Shown: positions 1 through 7,820 of the stretch, piece after piece
How the letters are laid out: every line of letters starts with the position of its first letter
Position numbering within the stretch: position 1 is the first letter of the stretch
Source of the DNA: Candidatus Saccharibacteria bacterium RIFCSPHIGHO2_02_FULL_47_12
Lineage (GTDB): Bacteria; Patescibacteriota; Saccharimonadia; Saccharimonadales; JANWIN01
Assembly: GCA_001790455.1 (NCBI GenBank)
Contig: MGCP01000003.1
Span: 1 to 19,520, forward strand
DNA length: 19,520 nt
Direction of reading: 5' to 3'
Translations under genes and position numbers: made by a program
The notes under the pieces: model-generated
Database searches by the model: none
Seen by the model: only the letters and a program-made list of their open reading frames with translations
What the model was told of the DNA's origin: nothing

Positions 1-1488
1 ATAGAAGGTTTGCAATACGGTGCTTACGAATTTGGCGTAGACACCGGCATTGTGGGGCCAAAGTTACTCTACCCAGACGGCAAAATCCAAAGTGCCGGCA
101 GCTATCGTAACACCGAGGCTACAGAATGGTTTGACCACTACTATCGTTTTGCCGACGCCAACTATGGCCCGGCAAATGTGCCTCATTACGTGCAGGCCGC
201 AACCGGCGCATGCATGTATATAAAGCGCGAGTTCATCAGAAACGTTGGCATACTAGACGACAAGTTCCAGTTTGCTTTTGAGGACGTAGATTGGTGCCTG
301 CGCGGATGGGAGGCGGGCTACAGGACACTCTACTTCCCGTCTGCCACGCTCACGCACGTAGAGTCTGCCACTAGGCCAAAAAACAAAACACTCGCTCCCA
401 AAGAAAAACAATCAGTAGAATATTTTTGGCAAAAATGGGGCGACTGGTTTGATAAGCGCAATGTAAAAACTCATGATGGCAAGACCAAAATTATCTTTGT
501 GCTTCAAACCATGGGATTAAGCGGCGGCATAAAGATTGTGTTTGAGCACGCGGAGCGGTTGGCGGCCCGAGGGTTTGTGGTAGAGGTCTGGGGAATGGAC
601 CTTCACGGCGTGCCGTGGGACGTGTCAGACGGTGTAAAGATCCGAACGTTTAAAAATTATGACCGGCTAGGCGCGGCGCTTGAACCACAGGAAGCCATAA
701 AGGTAGCCACGTGGTGGGAAACGGCATTCCCTGTTTGGCTAGCATCGGTGCGCAAAGGCATACCGGTTTACTTTATACAAGAGTTTGAAACTTGGTTTTA
801 TCCAAATGATGTAGTTGCACAAGCCTCGGTTGTCTCTTGCTACCGCAAAGAGTTCAAGAACATGACAACCTCACAGTACAACCTTGGTGAAATTAACGCC
901 TTAGGGCTCAAGGCTACCGCCGTACCTTGCGGATATGATGACGTCACCTACAAGGTCTTGCCAAAAGTTGAACGAGAGAAAAGCGTGCTACTGGCGCTGG
1001 GTAGGCGGTTCTTCCAAAAAAACTTCACCATGACTCTTAAGGCTTGGCAGGCACTGGGCGACGGACGACCAGACATGTGGCTGTTTGGCATAGAGCCAGA
1101 CATGGCCAAAATGGACAAAAAAATCAGATACATTACAAAGCCCAGCAACGAAGAGGTAAACAAACTCTACAACCAAGCTACCGTCATGGCCCAAACCTCG
1201 CGGCACGAAGGATTTAGCCTGCCCATATTAGAGGCTATGGCCGCCGGCTGCCCAGTGGTTTGTACAGACGCCCACGGCAACCGCGACTTTTGTGTAGACG
1301 GCCAAAACTGCCTGATGGTTGAACACGACGATATAGAGGGTATGAAAAAGGCAATCGCCAAGCTTTTTAAGGACAAAGCACTCAGAGACCGTCTATCTAA
1401 GGCTGGCATCCAAACGGCAAAAAACTACCGCTGGGATGTCATAATTGATAGGGTAGAGAAATTTTACAAAGAAGTAGCCAAGCAATGA
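1..1488 (+). CDS. Two-domain glycosyltransferase (GT2 C-terminal part + GT4), 5' truncated by window edge
   Basis: The frame is open from base 1, so the true start lies upstream and the TTG at 10 is not a credible start; 495 residues are visible. The first 150 or so are the C-terminal half of a GT2 domain of the WbbL/rhamnosyltransferase type: VGPKLLYPDGKIQSAG, then ATGACMYIKRE, then FEDVDWCLRGWEAGY. A second GT domain follows from about base 475: a GGIKIVFEHAERLAARG segment and, near 1204-1250, HEGFSLPILEAMAAG, which carries the EX7E motif of GT4 enzymes. It probably adds two sugars, perhaps rhamnose, to a lipid-linked glycan at the inner face of the membrane. Its TGA stop overlaps the next start (ATGA, 1485-1488), so it is co-transcribed with the exporter genes. 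The two-domain architecture is clear; the sugar specificity is inference. Confidence 0.9.
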   Translation: MEGLQYGAYEFGVDTGIVGPKLLYPDGKIQSAGSYRNTEATEWFDHYYRFADANYGPANVPHYVQAATGACMYIKREFIRNVGILDDKFQFAFEDVDWCLRGWEAGYRTLYFPSATLTHVESATRPKNKTLAPKEKQSVEYFWQKWGDWFDKRNVKTHDGKTKIIFVLQTMGLSGGIKIVFEHAERLAARGFVVEVWGMDLHGVPWDVSDGVKIRTFKNYDRLGAALEPQEAIKVATWWETAFPVWLASVRKGIPVYFIQEFETWFYPNDVVAQASVVSCYRKEFKNMTTSQYNLGEINALGLKATAVPCGYDDVTYKVLPKVEREKSVLLALGRRFFQKNFTMTLKAWQALGDGRPDMWLFGIEPDMAKMDKKIRYITKPSNEEVNKLYNQATVMAQTSRHEGFSLPILEAMAAGCPVVCTDAHGNRDFCVDGQNCLMVEHDDIEGMKKAIAKLFKDKALRDRLSKAGIQTAKNYRWDVIIDRVEKFYKEVAKQ

Positions 1489-2294
1489 TAGACGCCCTAA
1501 ACCGTATGTTTAAACCAAGCAACCGCAGTCTGGTTCGCGAGCTTGTAGTTAGCGACTTCAAGTTACGTTATCAAAAATCAGTGCTTGGTTATCTGTGGTC
1601 TCTGCTGCGACCTCTCATGATGTTTGGCATTTTGTACGTAGTTTTTACTCATATAATAAAAATTGGCAAAGGTGTGCCGTACTACCCGGCTTATCTGTTG
1701 CTAGGCTTGGTCTTATGGACGTTTTTTGTAGAAGCTACAGTAGCTGGTATGAACTCTATAACTGCGAGGGGCGACATGATCCGCAAGGTCAACGTTCCCA
1801 AATATGTAATTGTCGTTAGCACAACCCTATCTGCCTTAGTAAACTTCTTGCTCAACATGGTCGTGGTGTTTGTATTTATGCTACTGGGCGACGTGCCGTT
1901 TAGACCGACTATTTTACTGGCCCCAATCTTTATTGGCGAATTAGTTGTACTTAGTCTGGCCATATCGTTTTTGCTAGCCGCTCTGTACGTAAAGTTTCGC
2001 GACTTTAGCCATATCTGGGACGTGGTTTTACAAGTGTTGTTTTATGCTGTGCCAATTATTTACCCGCTTACCATTGTGCCAGCCAAAATCGTCAAGTGGG
2101 TAAGCATTAATCCCCTGACCCAAATATTTCAAGATGTACGTTCGCTAATGATCACTGCAGAAACGCTAACTACCAAAGAAGTGTTCCATAGCCAAATTGG
2201 ACGCTTGCTGCCCATGGGCATAGTAGTTCTTATTGTAATATTGGCAAGCTGGTACTTTAGGCGGTCTTCTCGTAACTTTGCGGAGGAGCTATAA
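1485..2294 (+). CDS. wzm: Polysaccharide ABC exporter permease (Wzm/TagG type)
   Basis: A 269-aa ABC-2 type membrane protein of the family's usual length. The N-terminus has the amphipathic cytosolic pattern LVVSDFKLRYQKSVLGYLWSL, typical of Wzm/TagG/RfbA permeases. About six hydrophobic spans follow, at roughly residues 36-57, 67-86, 110-134, 143-168, 180-199 and 242-257. It would form the channel through which a lipid-linked glycan crosses the cytoplasmic membrane. The start overlaps the upstream glycosyltransferase stop, and the ATPase gene begins directly after its stop, so the three form one translationally linked unit. The symbol reflects family role, not proven orthology. Confidence 0.92.
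   Translation: MIDALNRMFKPSNRSLVRELVVSDFKLRYQKSVLGYLWSLLRPLMMFGILYVVFTHIIKIGKGVPYYPAYLLLGLVLWTFFVEATVAGMNSITARGDMIRKVNVPKYVIVVSTTLSALVNFLLNMVVVFVFMLLGDVPFRPTILLAPIFIGELVVLSLAISFLLAALYVKFRDFSHIWDVVLQVLFYAVPIIYPLTIVPAKIVKWVSINPLTQIFQDVRSLMITAETLTTKEVFHSQIGRLLPMGIVVLIVILASWYFRRSSRNFAEEL
2282..2286 (+). promoter_or_regulatory. Shine-Dalgarno site of the exporter ATPase gene
   Basis: GGAGG lies 8 nt before the ATG at 2295, inside the last codons of the permease gene. It fixes the ATPase start and shows that this genome uses canonical SD-led initiation within operons. Confidence 0.75.
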
Positions 2295-3503
2295 ATGGAC
2301 CCCACTGTCGTAAAAATTGAGCATCTATATAAAGATTTCAAGCTGCCTCATGAACGCAAAAATTCGCTGAAGGAGAGGGTTTTGCATGTAGGTCGCAAAA
2401 GCAGCTACGAAATGCTACATGCTTTGAAAGACATAGATTTAGAAATTAAAAAAGGTGAATTTTTTGGTATTGTTGGGCGCAACGGATCTGGCAAGAGCAC
2501 TTTGCTGAAAATACTGGGTGGCATCTATCAGCCCACCAAGGGTAGAGTTACCATCAACGGCACGCTCACACCTTTTATAGAACTGGGCATAGGCTTTAAC
2601 CCGGAACTAACCGGTCGTGAAAACGTGTATTTAAATGGGGCAATCCTGGGTCTAACGCGCAAAGAAATAGTGAAAAAGTACCAAGAAATTGTAGACTTTG
2701 CCGAGCTAGAGAGGTTTATGGACCAAAAGCTAAAAAACTACTCATCAGGCATGCAGGTACGCCTAGCCTTTTCCATAGCCATACAGGCGCACAATGATAT
2801 TTTGCTAATAGACGAGGTGCTGGCTGTGGGTGACACCAGCTTTCAGCGCAAGTGTTACCAAGTCTTCAAAGAGATTAAACAAAGTGGCAAAACAGTTGTC
2901 TTTGTAACCCACGATATGGGCGCGGTCCAGGCTTATTGCGATCGGGCCATGATGATCCAAGACTCGGAAATTGTGGCCATTGGGCAGCCTCGTACCATTG
3001 CCCAAACCTATGAACGAGCAAACAGTTCACTTGCTGCCCAAAGTTCTGGTGAAAAGCTAGAAAGGCCAAAAGATCCTGACATAAGGATAGAGAGCATCAA
3101 ATTATTAAACGGTACAAAAGAATCTAAGCAATTTAGTGTGGCAGAAGACATTACTGCAGAGGTAAAAATAAAAGTAAAGAGTCCTCAAGAAGTCCAAATC
3201 AACGCATTTGTTTTGAAGGCCGATGGCACTTATCTGGGCGGCATCAACTCCACAAAGCACTTAAAACAATTTACGCCCAGCAAGGGGGAGCACACTCTGC
3301 GCTGTACTTTTAAAGCAGGGCAACTCATCAGGGGTGACTACAATCTAGGTGTAGGCATATACACACCTGGTTATGTACCGGATATTATTGACGTAATCGA
3401 TCGTGGGTATAGTCGCGACCTGCCGAGGTTTAGCATTATTGATGCTTCGCTCTACCAAGACGGGCAATTTTATATTGCTGGATCCTGGACTGAGCTAAAC
3501 TAA
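2295..3503 (+). CDS. wzt: Polysaccharide ABC exporter ATPase with C-terminal glycan-recognition domain (Wzt type)
   Basis: 402 aa in two parts. The ABC ATPase spans about residues 1-240: Walker A GRNGSGKST (61-69), signature YSSGMQVRL (149-157), Walker B ILLIDEVLAVGD (169-180) and H-loop TH (205-206). The segment LTPFIELGIGFNPELTGREN is characteristic of polysaccharide and teichoic-acid exporters. Residues from about 265 to 402 form a beta-rich extension like the Wzt C-terminal domain. In E. coli O8/O9a this domain binds the finished glycan's non-reducing end and gates export. Its presence suggests that the exported polymer carries a specific terminal modification, for which the methyltransferase at 7239 is a candidate (inference). 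The stop at 3501-3503 lies only 2 nt from the stop of the opposing gene. Confidence 0.93.
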   Translation: MDPTVVKIEHLYKDFKLPHERKNSLKERVLHVGRKSSYEMLHALKDIDLEIKKGEFFGIVGRNGSGKSTLLKILGGIYQPTKGRVTINGTLTPFIELGIGFNPELTGRENVYLNGAILGLTRKEIVKKYQEIVDFAELERFMDQKLKNYSSGMQVRLAFSIAIQAHNDILLIDEVLAVGDTSFQRKCYQVFKEIKQSGKTVVFVTHDMGAVQAYCDRAMMIQDSEIVAIGQPRTIAQTYERANSSLAAQSSGEKLERPKDPDIRIESIKLLNGTKESKQFSVAEDITAEVKIKVKSPQEVQINAFVLKADGTYLGGINSTKHLKQFTPSKGEHTLRCTFKAGQLIRGDYNLGVGIYTPGYVPDIIDVIDRGYSRDLPRFSIIDASLYQDGQFYIAGSWTELN

Positions 3504-3505
3504 AC

Positions 3506-4792
3506 CTACTCTTTGACTTCACGTTTTTTGACTATTGCTGATGCTTGACGCAACGGCTTAGTTACCTTCCAGCTCTTTGAGCCCAGAAGTCCTGCCACTT
3601 CTTTATCCTTGGCAGTAATGGTTGCGTCTTTTTCAGCAATGGTTTGCTGCAGGTCTTTAATGGTTGCGTCTTTTTCAGCAATGGTTTGCTGCAGGTCTTT
3701 AATGGTTGCGTCTTTTTCAGCCAATTGAAGATCCCTGTCTTTTACTAGCAAGCCCGCCAGCCTTCTTATGCTATCCGTGCTTGGCAAGTAGGTGTACTTG
3801 CCTTTATAAAAGTCACCAACGTTATTTTGGTAGTTCTCAAAATTGTAGAGGCGGTTTATTTTGTCGAGGTTCTGCTGAACAACATTTTCATAGGCGGGCT
3901 TGCTGTCTAGTGCTCTCATGTCGTCAACAATCTTAACCAGCATTTCCTCATAGTTGGAGTACGTGTTTTTAAAACCGGCAAAGTCTTTGTCTGGGAAAAA
4001 TTCGTCATTATATACAGCAAACGCGATGCCACCAGTAAAGAACCCCTCCACATAGTACCCGTCAAACCCTTCACCAAAAGTTATGGTAAATTTGGCACGA
4101 CTAATAGTAGTCTTGTAGTCTTCGTAGCGCATATTTTTTATGATAAGGACTTTATAATTAGGCAACTCGTGACCTATTTTTGCTAAGACCTTTTCCTTTA
4201 ATTCGGCATCATCAAGTGAGATTGTTATAAGTTTTTCTTTCTTTTCATAAGGTGTCCATTTGTATTGATTTTGATCAACGAAGGTAGACAAGTGATGCAC
4301 AGGAATTGCGTACTTATCTGCCAGGGCTTGATCTGAATACCTATTGTGAGCCGTAGTTTGTGTAAGGTTAGGCGTGAGCTCGAACCAATTCGCTACTTCA
4401 AGTGGCGGCTGCATGAGCAAAATGTTTTGGTGCATAATGTTTACCCTAAAATCTGGAATAGACTGTAGATATTCAGAGTAGTTTTGTTTTAGTTCCTGGC
4501 AAACATCATAAGAAGCATATTCTGGCACGTGAACAAGTAGAGACTCTAGCCTGCCCATCTTTACAACTTCATCAAAATCATGGATTACCTCGTCGTTATC
4601 AAACAGATCGTTTTTTTTGTAGCTTTTGTGGCCTGGGTATACAGACAGCATGACATCTGATTTGTGAATATTCTTAAACTGCCGGCTAACTTTGCATATT
4701 GAAAAGATTGACAATATGCCACCATTGACAATTTTCTGAGGCGGAACAAGAAAGACTATCAGTCTTTTTTTGGCACTCATAATTACAACCAT
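3506..4792 (-). CDS. Putative GT-B glycosyltransferase with repeat-encoded C-terminal coiled coil
   Basis: 428 aa. The N-terminus has a Rossmann-like start (KKRLIVFLVPPQ) and NGGILSI, resembling donor or acceptor loops of GT4-like enzymes. Residues 241-249, EGFDGYYVE, keep the EX7E spacing of retaining GT4 enzymes and are followed by GFFTGGIAFAVYN, the place of the usual A-G-x-P-V-V stretch. The family match is otherwise weak, so this is a divergent enzyme. Residues from about 350 to 402 form a predicted coiled coil made of 14-aa units (AEKDATIKDLQQTI). The end has GSKSWKVTKPLR, a motif often found at the ends of, or between, glycosyltransferase domains in rhamnan and O-antigen loci. The start is uncertain: ATG at 4792 or at 4780 (MSAKK); neither has a Shine-Dalgarno sequence. 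It is transcribed alone, divergent from the aminotransferase cassette. Confidence 0.7.
   Translation of the reverse strand: MVVIMSAKKRLIVFLVPPQKIVNGGILSIFSICKVSRQFKNIHKSDVMLSVYPGHKSYKKNDLFDNDEVIHDFDEVVKMGRLESLLVHVPEYASYDVCQELKQNYSEYLQSIPDFRVNIMHQNILLMQPPLEVANWFELTPNLTQTTAHNRYSDQALADKYAIPVHHLSTFVDQNQYKWTPYEKKEKLITISLDDAELKEKVLAKIGHELPNYKVLIIKNMRYEDYKTTISRAKFTITFGEGFDGYYVEGFFTGGIAFAVYNDEFFPDKDFAGFKNTYSNYEEMLVKIVDDMRALDSKPAYENVVQQNLDKINRLYNFENYQNNVGDFYKGKYTYLPSTDSIRRLAGLLVKDRDLQLAEKDATIKDLQQTIAEKDATIKDLQQTIAEKDATITAKDKEVAGLLGSKSWKVTKPLRQASAIVKKREVKE
3616..3721. repeat. Perfect 42-bp tandem repeat, about 2.5 copies, inside a coding region
   Basis: Copies lie at 3616-3657 and 3658-3699, with a partial third at 3700-3721. 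The two full copies are identical base for base, including third codon positions, which points to recent duplication by slippage or unequal exchange. 42 bp encodes 14 residues, exactly two coiled-coil heptads, so copy-number change keeps both the reading frame and the coiled-coil register. Confidence 0.95.
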
Positions 4793-4793
4793 A

Positions 4794-4820
4794 CTAACAG
4801 CATCTAATAAAAAGTGTTAG
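4794..4820. promoter_or_regulatory. Inverted repeat in a divergent intergenic region (possible operator)
   Basis: CTAACA at 4794-4799 and TGTTAG at 4815-4820 form a 6-bp inverted repeat with a 15-nt AT-rich centre, in the 86-nt gap between the minus-strand glycosyltransferase and the plus-strand aminotransferase. The gap must hold both promoters, so an operator is possible, but a 6-bp arm can occur by chance. Confidence 0.25.
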
Positions 4821-4830
4821 AGGCGTTCTA

Positions 4831-4857
4831 TTTACAGTTCATAACCTGTAGAATAAT
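4831..4857 (+). promoter_or_regulatory. Weak candidate promoter of the aminotransferase cassette
   Basis: TTTACA at 4831-4836 and AATAAT at 4852-4857 resemble -35 and -10 boxes, but the 15-nt spacing is short. It is the best plus-strand candidate in the gap upstream of the SD (AGGAG, 4871-4875) and the ATG at 4879. Confidence 0.3.
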
Positions 4858-4878
4858 GAGAGCAACGCACAGGAGTTT

Positions 4879-5952
4879 ATGGAAAGAATCAACGTTACAA
4901 AAACATTTTTGCCACCCATTGAGGAATACCATCAATACGTACGGGAAATTTGGCAAAATGGCCAGATAACCAACCAAGGCCCGCTGCTAGTACAACTTGA
5001 AGATCGATTGGAACAGCACCTAGGTGTATCAAATCTGCACTTTGTAGCCAACGGAACTGTAGCATTGCAGCTGGCTATTAAGGCTTTGGGCATTGAGGAC
5101 GGAGAAATTATAACCTCTCCATTTTCATATGTTGCTTCTACCTCGGCAATCTTGTGGGAAAAGTGCACGCCTGTATTTGTAGATATAGAGCCTGATACTT
5201 TTTGCATAGATCCAGATAAAATTGAAGCCGCAATTACAGATAAAACCAGGGCGATCTTAGCTGTACATGTATTTGGCTACCCGTGTGATATAGAAAAAAT
5301 TGAAGAGATTGCTAAAAATCACAAGCTGAAAGTCATATATGACAGCGCGCATGCCTTTGGAGCAAGCTACAACGGCAAGTCGCTAATGAGCTACGGCGAC
5401 ATTTCTACTGGCAGCTTTCACGCTACAAAGCTATTCCACACTGTAGAGGGCGGCTGCGTGATTGTAAACGACAAGTTGGCCAGCGACAAAGTAGAACTAA
5501 TGAAGAGGTTCGGCCATAACGGCGATGATCACATTATGCTTGGAATTAACGCTAAGTCATCAGAACTGCATGCCGCAATGGGGCTTTGTAACTTGAAATA
5601 CGCTGACGAGATAATCCAAAAAAGAAAAGCTGTTTCAGAAAAATACGAGCAACTACTTGGCGACAAATTTCTGCGCCCTAAGGCCAAGGAAGGCCTAACC
5701 TATAACTACGCGTACTATCCAATTATATTTGAAAGTGAAGAGCAGCTGCTCTCTGCGGTCAAACAGCTCAACGACAACAACATATTTCCCAGGAGGTATT
5801 TTTTCCCATCACTTAACGAGTTATCTTACATTGAAAGCAGTAATAGTTGTCCAATATCAGAAGACATCTCGAGACGAATACTCTGTTTGCCACTTTATGA
5901 TAGCCTGGATAATCAAAATATAGAGAAAATCTGTGAGGTTTTATCAAAATGA
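4879..5952 (+). CDS. DegT/DnrJ/EryC1/StrS sugar aminotransferase (VioA-like)
   Basis: 357 aa, full family length. It is a PLP-dependent nucleotide-sugar aminotransferase. N-terminal TKTFLPPIEEYHQY and TNQGPLLVQLE, the cofactor aspartate in IYDSAHAFG (D155) and the Schiff-base lysine in SFHATKLFHTVEGG (K184) are all present. The sequence reads most like VioA-type enzymes, which aminate dTDP-4-keto-6-deoxyglucose at C4 to give dTDP-viosamine. RmlA and RmlB, encoded further along the window, make that keto-sugar, so the substrate is plausible, but sugar and stereochemistry cannot be settled by eye. AGGAG at 4871-4875 supports the start. The stop overlaps the next start (ATGA, 5949-5952), tying it to the ATP-grasp protein. 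Confidence 0.93.
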   Translation: MERINVTKTFLPPIEEYHQYVREIWQNGQITNQGPLLVQLEDRLEQHLGVSNLHFVANGTVALQLAIKALGIEDGEIITSPFSYVASTSAILWEKCTPVFVDIEPDTFCIDPDKIEAAITDKTRAILAVHVFGYPCDIEKIEEIAKNHKLKVIYDSAHAFGASYNGKSLMSYGDISTGSFHATKLFHTVEGGCVIVNDKLASDKVELMKRFGHNGDDHIMLGINAKSSELHAAMGLCNLKYADEIIQKRKAVSEKYEQLLGDKFLRPKAKEGLTYNYAYYPIIFESEEQLLSAVKQLNDNNIFPRRYFFPSLNELSYIESSNSCPISEDISRRILCLPLYDSLDNQNIEKICEVLSK

Positions 5953-7229
5953 GGAAGAATGTTCTAGTTTTTCCTTGCGGGTCAGAAATCGGCCTAGAGA
6001 TCTATCGGTCACTGCACTTATCTACGCATTTCCAAGTGTTTGGTGGCTCTTCTGTAGAAGATCACGGAGCTTTTGTTTACAAAAATTATATTGGCAACTT
6101 TCCATCTGTCATGGATCCTGACTTTGTCGACCGCATAAACAAAATAGTGGATGATCAGAAAATCGATTTTATCATTCCCGCCCACGACGATGTGGTACTC
6201 AAGCTAGCGCAAGCAAAAGCAGATGGGCGTCTAAACTGCGAACTAATTACCTCAGATCTCAAAACGTGCGAAATAGCACACTCCAAGCTTAAAACATACG
6301 AGATTTTCAAAGACATTATTCCCGTGCCAGAGGTCTATAAGTCGTCAAAAGATATACAATTGTTCCCAGTGTTTTTAAAGCCCGAAGTAGGCCAAGGAAC
6401 CAAAGGCACTTTTAAGGCAAAAGACAAACAAGATGTTGAGTTCTACAAAGCAAAAGACCCGTCATTATTAATACTAGAATATTTGCCAGGCAAAGAATAC
6501 ACAGTCGATTGCTTTACTACCAAAGATGGCAAGCTCTTGTTTGCCGAAGGGCGTGAGCGAACTAGGATTCTAAATGGCATAAGTGTAAGCTCTAAAACCG
6601 TAAAAATCAGGCGCTTCAATGAGTTGGCGGAAGCCATCAATAACGAACTCAAATTTAGAGGTGTTTGGTTTTTCCAGGTTAAAGAAAACAAAGAAGGCGA
6701 ACTAGTGCTCATGGAAATAGCACCAAGAATTGCTGGCACCATGGGACTGGTGCGGGCCCGGGGAGTAAACCTAGTACTTATGAGCTTGTTTGATGCCATG
6801 GGCATTGACGTCAGTGTAATTGAGAATAGCCACGAAACAATCATTGACCGTGCCTTAGAAAACACATTTAAACACGATATTAAGTATAACCACGTATATC
6901 TTGACTTTGATGACTTAGTAATCTTTGAAGATAAAGTTAATCCAGCCGTTATGGCCTTTGTATATCAATGCATAAACAAAGGTATAAAAGTCCATCTAAT
7001 AACCAGGCACAAGGCTGTGCTGGACGAAACCCTAGCCAAATACCATCTTAAAGGGGTTTTTGACGAACAAATTTTAGTAAATGATGATGATCACAAGCAT
7101 CGTTATATAAAAGAAAAAGACTCGATTTTTATTGATGATTCATTTGCTGAGAGAAAAGCAGTCCATGACAATTGCCATATCCCTGTATTTGATTCACATA
7201 TGGTTGAAAGTCTGCTGGAAAAGTTTTAA
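5949..7229 (+). CDS. ATP-grasp ligase fused to a HAD-like hydrolase domain
   Basis: 426 aa. Residues 1-105 resemble a pre-ATP-grasp Rossmann domain (VLVFPCGSEIGLEIYRSL). Residues 105-305 are an ATP-grasp domain of the carbamoyl-phosphate-synthase-like/PylC-like group: VFLKPEVGQGTKG (K144), ILEYLPGKEYTVDCF (E177, E183) and LMEIAPRIAGTMG (metal-binding E256). Residues 312-426 are HAD-like: LDFDDLVIF with D319 and D321 as motif I, LITRH as motif II and IFIDDSFAER as the acidic motif. ATP-grasp enzymes usually join a carboxylate to an amine through an acyl-phosphate. Lying between a sugar aminotransferase and a methyltransferase, this one may amidate the new amino group (inference). The HAD part could be a phosphatase or a degenerate partner. 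I know of no characterised protein with this function. Confidence 0.85.
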   Translation: MRKNVLVFPCGSEIGLEIYRSLHLSTHFQVFGGSSVEDHGAFVYKNYIGNFPSVMDPDFVDRINKIVDDQKIDFIIPAHDDVVLKLAQAKADGRLNCELITSDLKTCEIAHSKLKTYEIFKDIIPVPEVYKSSKDIQLFPVFLKPEVGQGTKGTFKAKDKQDVEFYKAKDPSLLILEYLPGKEYTVDCFTTKDGKLLFAEGRERTRILNGISVSSKTVKIRRFNELAEAINNELKFRGVWFFQVKENKEGELVLMEIAPRIAGTMGLVRARGVNLVLMSLFDAMGIDVSVIENSHETIIDRALENTFKHDIKYNHVYLDFDDLVIFEDKVNPAVMAFVYQCINKGIKVHLITRHKAVLDETLAKYHLKGVFDEQILVNDDDHKHRYIKEKDSIFIDDSFAERKAVHDNCHIPVFDSHMVESLLEKF

Positions 7230-7233
7230 GGAG
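7228..7233 (+). promoter_or_regulatory. Shine-Dalgarno site of the methyltransferase gene
   Basis: AAGGAG overlaps the TAA stop of the ATP-grasp gene (7227-7229) and lies 5 nt before the ATG at 7239. It supports the start and coupled translation with the upstream gene. Confidence 0.75.
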
Positions 7234-7238
7234 AAGCT

Positions 7239-7787
7239 ATGATCAAAGAAAGCCGGGAAGTATCCGAACTAGACAAAAAATATCACAAAATGTTGCGAAA
7301 CAGCGTATCTGACTTTATAGGGCGCATGGGTGAGCGGTTTGATGGCGAGGGAGTGGAAGTGCTTGATATCGCACCTCAAGACTTTGAGGGTGCTAACCCG
7401 TATTTTAAAAAAGCTACAGTCGAGACATTTGATATTAACTCTGAGGCCGGCACTACCTATGTTGGTGACATCACAAAAAAGAATGACTCTATACCAGATG
7501 GACGTTTTGATGTAGTGGTGTGCACCGAAGTGCTTGAGCACACTCTCCAGCCCTTCGATGCAGTAGAAGAAATTAGAAGGATCCTAAAACCTGGCGGCGT
7601 TGCGCTGGTTTCTACACCGTTTAACTTCAGGATACATGGGCCATTACCTGATTGCTGGCGCTTTACCGAACATGGTCTGCGAGCACTGTTTAAGGATTTT
7701 GAAATATTGGAGCTGAATGCCCTAGAAGAACCAGCCCGTTTTTTAGCACCTATTCACTACACTCTAGTAGCTCGGAAAAAGAAATAA
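7239..7787 (+). CDS. Class I SAM-dependent methyltransferase
   Basis: 182 aa, Methyltransf_11-like. The motif I position reads VLDIAPQDFEG instead of the usual glycine-rich VLDxGCGxG, so the SAM loop is degenerate. The later motifs are well kept: FDVVVCTEVLEHTLQPFDAV, EIRRILKPGGVALVSTPF and then NFRIHGPLPDCWRFTEHGL. The last segment is typical of small methyltransferases in capsule and O-antigen loci. It probably methylates a sugar or chain end in the cytoplasm. It is the third gene of the aminotransferase cassette, 9 nt after the ATP-grasp gene. A chain-terminating methyl group read by the Wzt C-terminal domain is an attractive but untested role. Confidence 0.87.
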   Translation: MIKESREVSELDKKYHKMLRNSVSDFIGRMGERFDGEGVEVLDIAPQDFEGANPYFKKATVETFDINSEAGTTYVGDITKKNDSIPDGRFDVVVCTEVLEHTLQPFDAVEEIRRILKPGGVALVSTPFNFRIHGPLPDCWRFTEHGLRALFKDFEILELNALEEPARFLAPIHYTLVARKKK

Positions 7788-7820
7788 ACCCAAAGGGTCT
7801 CCCCGATTTCTAAAAAGGGG

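Noticed and set aside
1..9. TTG at position 10 as the true start of the first glycosyltransferase
   Set aside because: The frame is open to base 1 and the visible protein begins in the middle of a GT2 domain, so the gene is cut by the window edge.
6443..6865. 140-codon minus-strand open frame within the ATP-grasp gene
   Set aside because: It lies wholly inside a convincing gene, shows no recognisable domain, and its composition is that expected of an antisense shadow.
7788..7820. Possible terminator after the methyltransferase gene (ACCC-AAA-GGGT and CCCC...GGGG stems)
   Set aside because: Stems are only 4 bp, one with a 12-nt loop, and no T-tract follows. The sequence after it is the -35 of the next promoter. 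It may act weakly but cannot be supported as a terminator.
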